Below the pieces are notes generated by a model. That model had not been told where the DNA came from. It worked only from the letters and a program-made list of their open reading frames with translations, and did no database searches. Shown piece after piece: positions 57,329 to 64,000 of a stretch of DNA of 64,000 bases. Both the position numbers and the translations under genes were made by a program. The DNA comes from Paenibacillus sp. R14(2021) (GTDB lineage: Bacteria > Bacillota > Bacilli > Paenibacillales > Paenibacillaceae), in the NCBI RefSeq assembly GCF_019431355.1, contig NZ_CP080269.1:4893001-4957000 (forward strand), given 5' to 3'. The stretch's first letter is position 1. Each line of letters starts with the position of its first letter.

Positions 57329-58540
57329 ATGGGCGGGTGGAATATGTCCAATCGGGGCAGCAATCGAATGGAGGCGGAAAACAAGATGGATGTATCTAAT
57401 CTGGAACGAAGCTGGATCATCGAGCGCATCGAATTCGCGACGCTGCGGGGCGAGCGCGCCCGGCATGCCGGCTTGAACGGCAGAATCGGCATGCATGGCA
57501 AAGCCTGCTCGGTTCCGGTCGCGCGGATCACGATCGACGGCCGGCACGGCTACGGCAACAGCATTGCGCTGACGAAGGAGCTTGCGGACGCGGTCATCGG
57601 CAAGCGGCTGGCCGACTTATTCGACGCCGTAACGGGCCATCTGCTGGAGCCGTACCGTCTGGCGCTGGAATATCCGATTCTGGACTGGCTGGGACAGACG
57701 TGGGAGAAGCCGGTCTACGAGCTGGTGGCGGGCGCGCACCGCGTGCCGGGGACGCCGCTCGTCGTGCCGTGCTACGACACCTCGCTGTATTTTGACGACC
57801 TGCATCTGGCCGACGAGCGGGCCGCGGTGGAACTGATGAAGCAGGAAGCTTCCGAAGGCTTCGCGAAGGGGCACCGCCATTTCAAGATCAAGGTCGGACG
57901 CGGCGGGCGGCATATGCCGCTCTGGGAAGGTACCAAGCGCGACATTGCCATCATCCACGGCGTGGCGGAGGTTGCGGGACCGGAAGGGCTTATCATGATC
58001 GATGCGAACAACGCGTACAATCTCAATTTGACGAAGGAAGTGCTGACGGCCGTATCGGACGTCAATTTGCACTGGATCGAAGAGATGTTTCACGAGGACG
58101 ACGCGCTGTACGCCGATTTGAAGGAGTGGCTGCGCGCGCAAGATCAGCGGGTGCTCATTGCCGACGGCGAGGGTCTGGCCTCGCCCCACCTTGTCGATTG
58201 GGCGATACGCGGCCATGTGGACGTGCTCCAGTACGACATTATCCATCCCGGCTTTACGCATTGGCTGGAGCTCGGCGCTCGCTTGGATCGGCACGGGCTG
58301 CAATCCGCGCCGCATTGTTACGGCAACGCTTACGGTATCTATGCGTCCGGGCATATCGCTGCGGCGATCGAGCACTTCGCGTTCGTCGAGTACGACGATA
58401 TTGTCATCGAAGGGATGGACGCATCCGCTTACCGCGTGGCAGATGGACGGTTTCATGTGCCCGCGGAGCCTGGCTTCGGCATCCGGTTTGACGCCGAACG
58501 TTTCACGCGGGAGGTACAGGCGAGCGGCTGGAGCAGGTAG
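57329..58540 (+). CDS. Enolase-superfamily enzyme (MR/MLE type), second copy in window
   Basis: A 403-residue mandelate-racemase/muconate-lactonizing relative. KxK base motif FKIKVGRG with Lys186 and Lys188, metal ligands Asp225 (MIDANN), Glu251 or Glu252 (WIEEMF) and probably Glu281 (ADGEG), and His329 (SAPHCYG) as opposite base. It is unrelated in detail to the dehydratase at 4955. ATG 57329 follows AGGAG at ideal spacing; internal ATGs at 57344, 57368 and 57386 are weaker. Lying behind the secreted glycosidase, it may act on an acid sugar released by that enzyme. Reaction unknown. Confidence 0.8.
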   Translation: MGGWNMSNRGSNRMEAENKMDVSNLERSWIIERIEFATLRGERARHAGLNGRIGMHGKACSVPVARITIDGRHGYGNSIALTKELADAVIGKRLADLFDAVTGHLLEPYRLALEYPILDWLGQTWEKPVYELVAGAHRVPGTPLVVPCYDTSLYFDDLHLADERAAVELMKQEASEGFAKGHRHFKIKVGRGGRHMPLWEGTKRDIAIIHGVAEVAGPEGLIMIDANNAYNLNLTKEVLTAVSDVNLHWIEEMFHEDDALYADLKEWLRAQDQRVLIADGEGLASPHLVDWAIRGHVDVLQYDIIHPGFTHWLELGARLDRHGLQSAPHCYGNAYGIYASGHIAAAIEHFAFVEYDDIVIEGMDASAYRVADGRFHVPAEPGFGIRFDAERFTREVQASGWSR

Positions 58541-58603
58541 GCTGGTTGAGGTGCAAGGCCCAGCGTGTACAAGCATTGGAAGTGATGAATCGCAGCATGA
58601 TTG

Positions 58604-58627
58604 AAGCCGTCCGCAAGGGCGGCTTTT
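58604..58627 (+). terminator. Terminator of the enolase-type gene
   Basis: AAGCCGTCC / GGGCGGCTT (one G-U pair), loop GCAA, followed by TTTT. 63 bp after the stop. Confidence 0.85.
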
Positions 58628-58716
58628 GCCTATTTAATGGAAGAAATTAGTATTAAATTTCATGATACGTCATGCCGATAAAGCATACAAAGAGACGATT
58701 GGAGTTGGGGAGCGTC

Positions 58717-59556
58717 ATGATGACCAAAGAAAGCTATTTGCATTCCGTAATCGATATGCTCGGCAGCATTTTGAACATTTTACCGGAGGACGGATCGCTT
58801 GTCCTGCTGGATACGGATAAAGTAATCGCCTTCCTCGCTTCGCCAACCGTGAAGGTCGACATTCCCGTCGGTACGCCGCGGTCGAAACTGGCGAATACGG
58901 TGTCGGACAAGGCAATCACGTTCGGCCGCGTATTCCAAGAGGAACGCGGACCGGAGGCGTTCGGGGTATCCTATGTCGCCACGTCGACGCCGCTGTACTT
59001 CGAAGGAGAGGTTGTCGGCGCGCTGACCTCGGCGATCCTGAACCATAAGGTCGATTGGATCCGCGGTTCCTCCGAAGGCTTGGCGGCTTCCGTCGAGCAA
59101 ATGACGGCAACGTCCAATCAAATTGCTTCGGCTTTCAGCGCGATCAACAAGGAGATGGACAAGCTCTCGGCGAAATCCGAGACGCTGAATCAGGACATCG
59201 GCGGCATCCAGTCCATCATCGGCATCGTGCAGGAGCTCGCCGATACCTCTAACCTCCTGGGCTTGAACGCCTCGATCGAGGCAGCGCATGCGGGCGAATT
59301 CGGGCGGGGCTTCTCCGTCGTCGCGAACGAAATCCGCCGAATGGCGGTGCAAAGCCGCGAGTCGTCCAAGGACATCCGCGAGCAATTGAACCAAATGCAA
59401 GAACGGCTGAAGGAAATTAGCACCGATATTGATGCGATCAAACACGACATGTCGCATCATTCCGAAAGCGTCAAGGAACTGGACGAGGCTTTCGAGCATA
59501 TCGCCGTTACGGCGAATGGCTTGATGGATAGATTTGCGCTGAATCAGCACGAGTAG
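58717..59556 (+). CDS. Small soluble methyl-accepting-type transducer (YfmS-like), second copy
   Basis: A 279-residue cytosolic chemoreceptor-like protein, paralogue of the one at 8183. Sensor-like part 1-110 (DGSLVLLDTDKVIAFLASP, VATSTPLYFEGEVVGALTSA), helical part with the hairpin tip at about 175-213 (NLLGLNASIEAAHAGEFGRG, FSVVANEIRRMAVQS). No membrane segment, no long methylation helices. Two adjacent ATGs (58717, 58720) follow GGGGAG. The shared sensor layout in two copies about 50 kb apart suggests a small family with different ligands. Confidence 0.85.
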   Translation: MMTKESYLHSVIDMLGSILNILPEDGSLVLLDTDKVIAFLASPTVKVDIPVGTPRSKLANTVSDKAITFGRVFQEERGPEAFGVSYVATSTPLYFEGEVVGALTSAILNHKVDWIRGSSEGLAASVEQMTATSNQIASAFSAINKEMDKLSAKSETLNQDIGGIQSIIGIVQELADTSNLLGLNASIEAAHAGEFGRGFSVVANEIRRMAVQSRESSKDIREQLNQMQERLKEISTDIDAIKHDMSHHSESVKELDEAFEHIAVTANGLMDRFALNQHE

Positions 59557-59571
59557 GGCATATGCACACTG

Positions 59572-59611
59572 AAGGGCCGCATCCCGGCAGAACCGGGATG
59601 CGGCCTTTTTT
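59572..59611 (+). terminator. Rho-independent terminator before kdp operon
   Basis: GGCCGCATCCCGG (59575-59587) pairs with CCGGGATGCGGCC (59593-59605) around CAGAA, then TTTTTT. Confidence 0.93.
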
Positions 59612-59647
59612 GCGTTATCGCTGTCTCGGTCGAGGCGAATATTGATA

Positions 59648-59670
59648 TATTTTTATATTATTTTTACGCG
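59648..59670 (+). promoter_or_regulatory. KdpE-box-like sequence in kdp promoter
   Basis: The AT-rich stretch TATTTTTATATTATTTTTAC followed by GCG, 82-104 bp before the first small ORF, has two TTTTTA tracts in the spacing of the KdpE site upstream of E. coli kdpFABC (ATTTTTATAC-TTTTTTTACA). Response-regulator control by potassium limitation or turgor is inferred. No kdpD/kdpE is visible in the window. Confidence 0.5.
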
Positions 59671-59751
59671 CAGCGTGCAATCTCTTTACCCCGAATTTAT
59701 ACGGAATGGGATTAAGATGTCTGTGTACAGAAGAGCGCAAGGAGGCGGAAC

Positions 59752-59904
59752 ATGAGCGATCAAGACATGCAGCAGGGCTCAGCCTTTACTGTCGTGTCGG
59801 TCTTAACACCGGCGGGAGAACATTTTATGAAGCTGCTGCTTGCGCAGGGCTTGCCTTTCATCGTCCATTCCCGGACCGGCAGAATCTCGTACATGCTGGA
59901 TTAG
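59752..59904 (+). CDS. 50-residue protein heading the kdp operon
   Basis: ATG 59752 follows AAGGAGGCGGAAC. It opens MSDQDMQQGSAFTVVSVLTP, continues through a mildly hydrophobic middle (MKLLLAQGLPFIVHSR) and ends RISYMLD at TAG. Not recognised. The strong ribosome site and the position first in line before two tiny membrane proteins and kdpA suggest it is real. It could be a small regulator or accessory of the pump, or a leader whose translation influences downstream genes. Confidence 0.6.
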   Translation: MSDQDMQQGSAFTVVSVLTPAGEHFMKLLLAQGLPFIVHSRTGRISYMLD

Positions 59905-59980
59905 CATAGGATGCCGCGTTCGCAGGGCGCCTATAGCTGCGGCGAACGCTGCTGGAAGTCGATTGGAGGAGGATGCAGAG

Positions 59981-60067
59981 ATGGTCAATGATGCAACCAT
60001 GGTGTTCCTGTTCGCAGCCCTATTCGGTTTGCTTTGGGGATTCATGAAATTTTGCGAGAAAGCATAA
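59981..60067 (+). CDS. 28-residue membrane miniprotein before kdpF
   Basis: ATG 59981 lies eight bases after GGAGGAGG and encodes MVNDATMVFLFAALFGLLWG plus FMKFCEKA, a single membrane helix with a short cytosolic tail. It is followed after 12 bp by kdpF, so two miniproteins stand side by side. It may be an additional KdpF-like stabilising subunit. Not a family I can name. Confidence 0.65.
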   Translation: MVNDATMVFLFAALFGLLWGFMKFCEKA

Positions 60068-60079
60068 GGGGGAAGGGCC

Positions 60080-60157
60080 ATGATCGTGATCGGTATTCTT
60101 GCCATCGCGTTGATGATTTATCTTGGTTTCGTCTTGGTGAAACCGGAGAAGTTTTAA
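60080..60157 (+). CDS. kdpF: KdpF, small subunit of potassium-pumping ATPase
   Basis: A 25-residue single-helix protein, MIVIGILAIALMIYLGFVLV then KPEKF. The LxxPEKF/EAF-type ending and position before kdpA identify it as KdpF, a lipid-like stabiliser of the KdpFABC complex. ATG 60080 follows GGGGGAAGGG. Confidence 0.85.
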   Translation: MIVIGILAIALMIYLGFVLVKPEKF

Positions 60158-60198
60158 CTAAGCGGTCGCTGCTTGATTAATGAGGAGGAAAGTTTGCT

Positions 60199-61878
60199 AT
60201 GGGTATGGGATTCGTACAGGTCGCCATTACGCTCGTTATTATAATGCTGTTGGTCAAACCTGCAGGTATTTATCTCTGCAACGTATTTTCGCAGGAAAAA
60301 ACGAGGCTGGATCGTGTATTCGGTCCGTTCGAGCGCATGCTCTACCGCATCATGGGTGTCCGTGAAGGAGAATCCATGGGCTGGCGCGCTTACTTAGGCG
60401 CTGTGCTGTTATCCAATTTCGTCATGCTGATTCTGATTTATCTCGTTCTGAGGCTGCAGAGCTTCCTGCCGATGAATCCCGACGGCATCGGCAATATGCC
60501 TGCAGGCCAGGCGTTCAATACAGCCATCTCGTTTATGACCAATACGAACTGGCAGTCGTACAGCGGCGAGAACGGCCTATCCTACCTATCGCAGCTGCTG
60601 GCGATTACGTTCCCGATGTTCACGTCGGCTGCAACAGGGTTCGCGATCGCGATAGCTTTCATCCGAGGCCTGATCGGACGCAAGGATGATCTGGGTAACT
60701 TCTACGTCGATATGACGCGTTCCATCACGCGTGTCTTTCTGCCGCTCAGCTTTATCGCGGCGATCTTCCTTGTCTTCCAAGGGATTCCGCAGACGCTGCT
60801 CGGCGCGGTGCATGCCTCCACGCTGGCAGGGGGAGAGCAGACGATTACGCGGGGCTTAGTGGCATCGCTGGAATCGATCAAGCATCTCGGTACGAACGGC
60901 GGAGGATGGTTCGGCACAAATGCAGCGCATCCGTTCGAGAATCCGACACCGCTCACGAATCTTGTCCATACGGTGAGCATGATGCTGCTGCCAACGGCTC
61001 TTGTGTACGCATTTGGCTTGATGATCCGCAACAAGAAGCAGGGCTGGGCGCTGTTCGCTGCGATGGGATTCATTTTCCTGGTCATGCTGACGACCGTCTT
61101 CTTCTCGGAATACAAAGGCGTGGCGGCTATTGATGCCATGGGCGTTCACGGCAATATGGAAGGCAAGGAAGTCAGGCTCGGCGTATCGGAATCCGCCTTG
61201 TTCACGGCGGTTACGACGGCGGCGACAACAGGCAGCGTGAACAACATGCATGAATCGCTAACGCCGATGGGCGGTTTCACCGCGCTGGCTCAAATGATGC
61301 TCAACAACGTATTCGGCGGCAAGGGCGTAGGGCTTCTTAATGGGTTATTGTATCTCATCTTATCCATATTTATTTGCGGCTTGATGGTGGGACGGACGCC
61401 GGAATTCCTCGGTAAGAAGATCGAAGGCAGGGAAGTAAAGCTCGCTTCCATCGCACTGCTCATACATCCGTTTATGATTCTGGCACCGACCGCGATCGCG
61501 TTTCTCAGTCCTTCCGCGCAGTCGTCCATCGCCAATCCCGGCATGCACGGTCTGACGGAGGTGCTGTACGCCTTCGCATCAGGCGCTGCCAATAACGGCT
61601 CGGCCTTCGGCGGCTTGACCGCGAATACGGACTTCTACAATATCGGTATCGGCGTTGCGATGCTGTTCGGCCGGTACATTTCGATTATCGCGATGCTCGC
61701 CATTGCCGGATCACTCGCCGTTAAGCGGGTCGTACCGGTCACGACGGGAACGCTGAGAACCAACACGCCTTTGTTCACGGGCATACTCATCATGATTATT
61801 CTCGTCATCGGGGCGCTCACGTTCTTCCCGTCGCTTGCACTGGGACCGATTGCCGAACATTTGGCTATGCCGCGCTAA
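60199..61878 (+). CDS. kdpA: Potassium-transporting ATPase channel subunit KdpA
   Basis: A 559-residue membrane subunit forming the selective potassium pore of KdpFABC. Ten or so membrane helices, with the four filter loops visible: TNWQSYSGE near 115, HLGTNGGGWFGTNAAHP near 230, TTAATTGSVNNMHES near 345, and GAANNGSAFGGL near 465. ATG 60199 follows GAGGAGGAAAG. Full family length (E. coli 557). Lies between kdpF and kdpB, as expected. Confidence 0.95.
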   Translation: MGMGFVQVAITLVIIMLLVKPAGIYLCNVFSQEKTRLDRVFGPFERMLYRIMGVREGESMGWRAYLGAVLLSNFVMLILIYLVLRLQSFLPMNPDGIGNMPAGQAFNTAISFMTNTNWQSYSGENGLSYLSQLLAITFPMFTSAATGFAIAIAFIRGLIGRKDDLGNFYVDMTRSITRVFLPLSFIAAIFLVFQGIPQTLLGAVHASTLAGGEQTITRGLVASLESIKHLGTNGGGWFGTNAAHPFENPTPLTNLVHTVSMMLLPTALVYAFGLMIRNKKQGWALFAAMGFIFLVMLTTVFFSEYKGVAAIDAMGVHGNMEGKEVRLGVSESALFTAVTTAATTGSVNNMHESLTPMGGFTALAQMMLNNVFGGKGVGLLNGLLYLILSIFICGLMVGRTPEFLGKKIEGREVKLASIALLIHPFMILAPTAIAFLSPSAQSSIANPGMHGLTEVLYAFASGAANNGSAFGGLTANTDFYNIGIGVAMLFGRYISIIAMLAIAGSLAVKRVVPVTTGTLRTNTPLFTGILIMIILVIGALTFFPSLALGPIAEHLAMPR

Positions 61879-61937
61879 GCGGTGAAACGCAGGCTGCCGT
61901 TATGCGATAACGGCCGGCAGCCGCGCAGCTTCACCGC
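61879..61937 (+). other. Large hairpin between kdpA and kdpB
   Basis: GCGGTGAA (61879-61886) pairs with TTCACCGC (61930-61937); inside, CTGCCGTTAT / ATAACGG-CC-GGCAG forms a further stem around GCG. No T run follows, so it is more likely a transcript stabiliser or processing site than a terminator. Confidence 0.65.
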
Positions 61938-61972
61938 CTGGGAGAATGGCGTTAATTCGAGGGAGGATCTAT

Positions 61973-64000
61973 ATGGCTGCTGCACGCAGAAAAACATTAA
62001 CGACAGAAATTGTCCTGCAAGCTTCGGCGGACGCGTTCAAGAAGCTGAACCCCGCTGTTATGATTAAAAACCCGGTGATGTTCATCGTTGAGGTCGGAAC
62101 GTTCATCACCTTGCTGCTATCGATTAAACCGGACTTGTTCGTCGCTTCGAGCGCGGGCCGGGGGTACAATATCGCGGTATTCTTTATCCTGCTGTTCACC
62201 GTGCTGTTCGCCAATTTCGCCGAAGCGTTGGCGGAAGGGCGCGGCAAGGCGCAAGCCGACACGCTGCGCAAGACCAAATCGGATACGATGGCGAAGCTGC
62301 TTCAGAAGGACGGCAAGCTGAAGCAGGTCTCATCCACGGAGCTGAGAAAAGGCGATATCGTCCGCGTCGACGCGGGAGAGATCATTCCGACAGACGGCGA
62401 GATCATCGAAGGTCTCGCATCCATTGACGAGTCGGCGATCACGGGGGAATCCGCTCCGGTTATCAAGGAAGCCGGCGGCGATTTCTCGTCCGTAACCGGC
62501 GGTACGAGAGTAGCCTCTGACTATATCGTCGTCAAAGTCATGACGGATCCGGGTGAGTCGTTCCTGGATCGTATGATCTCGCTTGTCGAAGGCGCCAAGC
62601 GGCAGAAAACGCCGAACGAAATCGCACTGACGACGCTGCTTGCCGTATTGACGATGATCTTCATGCTCGTTATTTTGACGATGGTTCCGATGGCCGGCTA
62701 CTTGAATATCAAGCTCGACATCGCAACGCTGATCGCCCTGCTCGTTTGTTTGATTCCAACCACGATCGGCGGACTATTGTCTGCGATCGGCATCGCGGGC
62801 ATGGACCGCGTCACGCAGTATAATGTGCTTGCCATGTCGGGTAAAGCGGTGGAAGCGGCCGGAGACATCAATACACTTATTCTCGATAAGACGGGAACGG
62901 TCACCTACGGCAACCGGATGGCCTCCGAGTTCCTGCCCGTCCTTGGCATAGCGCCTCAGGAGATGACGGCAGCTGCGCTGCTCGCTTCGGTGAAGGACGA
63001 GACGCCTGAAGGCAGATCGATCGTTGAGCTGGCCGTTAAGCGCGGGGAGTCGCAAGTGGAAAGAGACTATGCGGATGCTGAAATTATTGATTTCACCGCG
63101 GAGACGCGCATGTCGGGGCTGAACCTCGCAAGCGGCGCACAAATTCGCAAAGGCGCCGTGGATGCCATGAAGCGGCATGTGACGGCCAAAGGCGGCAGCG
63201 TGCCGCATGATCTGGACGACATCGCGAACAAAATCGCCAAAGCCGGCGGAACGCCGCTCGCGCTTGCCATCGACAACCGGATCTACGGCGTTATTTACTT
63301 GAAGGATACCGTTAAGCCGGGACTGAAAGAGCGGTTTGCAGAATTGCGGGCCATGGGTATCAAGACCATCATGTGTACGGGTGACAATCCGCTCACGGCT
63401 GCAACCATCGCGCTTGAAGCGGGCGTCGACGACTTTATCGCGGAAGCGAAGCCGGAGGACAAGATCGCGGCAATTCGCAAAGAACAGCAGGAAGGCAAGC
63501 TCGTCGCGATGACGGGCGACGGTACGAACGATGCGCCTGCACTGGCGCAGGCCGATGTCGGCCTCGCGATGAATTCCGGTACGATGGCGGCGAAGGAAGC
63601 TGCCAATATGATCGATTTGGATTCCGATCCGACGAAGCTGCTGTCCGTCGTATCCATTGGTAAACAGCTGCTCATTACGCGCGGCGCGCTGACGACGTTC
63701 TCGATCTCGAACGACATCGCCAAATATTTCGCCATCATCCCGGCGATGTTCGTCCTTGCGATGCCGCAGCTGCAGTCGCTGAACATTATGCACCTGTATT
63801 CGCCGAAGTCGGCGATTCTATCGGCACTGATCTTCAATGCGGTTATCATTCCGCTGCTGATTCCTGTTGCGATGAAGGGCGTGAAATACCGCGCGATGAG
63901 CGCGGACCGTCTCCTGTCGCGCAATGTGCTGCTCTACGGCATCGGCGGGGTTATCGTGCCGTTCATCGGCATTAAACTCATCGACCTTGTGCTCTATGGG
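61973..64000 (+). CDS. kdpB: Potassium-transporting ATPase ATP-binding subunit KdpB (3' end outside window)
   Basis: P-type ATPase subunit, 676 residues visible of roughly 680-690, so nearly complete; the frame runs open off the right edge. Actuator motif ITGES near 154, phosphorylation site DKTGT with Asp305, nucleotide-binding region KGA near 395, hinge [20 protein letters not shown] near 510-529, and C-terminal helices ending [14 protein letters not shown] at the edge. ATG 61973 follows GGGAGGAT. With KdpA, F and the missing C it pumps potassium inward at low external concentrations. kdpC should follow beyond 64000. Confidence 0.95.
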   Translation, partial: MAAARRKTLTTEIVLQASADAFKKLNPAVMIKNPVMFIVEVGTFITLLLSIKPDLFVASSAGRGYNIAVFFILLFTVLFANFAEALAEGRGKAQADTLRKTKSDTMAKLLQKDGKLKQVSSTELRKGDIVRVDAGEIIPTDGEIIEGLASIDESAITGESAPVIKEAGGDFSSVTGGTRVASDYIVVKVMTDPGESFLDRMISLVEGAKRQKTPNEIALTTLLAVLTMIFMLVILTMVPMAGYLNIKLDIATLIALLVCLIPTTIGGLLSAIGIAGMDRVTQYNVLAMSGKAVEAAGDINTLILDKTGTVTYGNRMASEFLPVLGIAPQEMTAAALLASVKDETPEGRSIVELAVKRGESQVERDYADAEIIDFTAETRMSGLNLASGAQIRKGAVDAMKRHVTAKGGSVPHDLDDIANKIAKAGGTPLALAIDNRIYGVIYLKDTVKPGLKERFAELRAMGIKTIMCTGDNPLTAATIALEAGVDDFIAEAKPEDKIAAIRKEQQEGKLVAMTGDGTNDAPALAQADVGLAMNSGTMAAKEAANMIDLDSDPTKLLSVVSIGKQLLITRGALTTFSISNDIAKYFAIIPAMFVLAMPQLQSLNIMHLYSPKSAILSALIFNAVIIPLLIPVAMKGVKYRAMSADRLLSRNVLLYGIGGVIVPFIGIKLIDLVLYG

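Overview
The window looks like a chromosomal segment of a GC-rich Paenibacillaceae bacterium (Paenibacillus/Cohnella-like). The grounds are three binding-protein-dependent sugar transporters of the CUT1 type without their own ATPase, two YesM/YesN-type two-component systems, SLH-domain surface protein genes, a bacillithiol deacetylase pair (yojF-bshB2), a BmrCD-type exporter, a sigma-B-like promoter on a yflT-like gene, and Gram-positive ribosome binding sites throughout. I see no phage, insertion sequence, CRISPR array, rRNA or tRNA.

Layout. 1-8 kb is a sugar-acid island: an RraA-like gene cut by the window edge, permease-permease-lipoprotein transporter genes with mannonate dehydratase uxuA on the plus strand, and an opposing operon of two short-chain dehydrogenases and an enolase-superfamily dehydratase. 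8-14 kb holds a small soluble chemotaxis-type transducer, two copies of the yojF-bshB2 pair, a CBM6 fragment, a nitrilase-like gene and an acyl-CoA-dehydrogenase-like flavoprotein. 14-20 kb is a complete sensory and uptake cassette (kinase, regulator, lipoprotein, two permeases) with a perfect CcpA cre site in the promoter. 20-27 kb is a run of small accessory genes (VOC, GNAT, DinB, LacI, AAC(3), HIRAN, two APH-like kinases) plus an SLH remnant. 27-35 kb has helD, a DMT exporter and the bmrCD multidrug exporter. 35-45 kb has a P450, an SLH protein with three near-identical Ig-like repeats, a chromate transporter pair with an Lrp regulator, glgC and a GH13 enzyme. 45-59 kb has a stress protein, an SDR and a second sugar cassette in which the permeases are divergent from regulator, kinase and lipoprotein, followed by a large secreted clan GH-D-like glycosidase and a second enolase-superfamily enzyme. 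59.7 kb to the edge is a kdp potassium-pump operon preceded by unusual small ORFs.

How they fit together. Secreted glycosidase, lipoproteins, permeases, uxuA, the dehydratases and the SDRs suggest scavenging of plant-derived oligosaccharides and conversion of their uronic or aldonic acids to 2-keto-3-deoxy acids. Sensing is by two-component systems, and carbon catabolite repression is by CcpA. ATP hydrolysis for all three importers must come from an ATPase encoded elsewhere, such as MsmX.

The most interesting signals are two leader-peptide/terminator attenuators 5.4 kb apart, one before an APH-family kinase (25.6-25.8 kb) and one before bmrCD (31.0-31.35 kb). In the bmrCD leader, mutually exclusive pairings can be read directly. 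Both look like ribosome-sensing switches for resistance-type genes.
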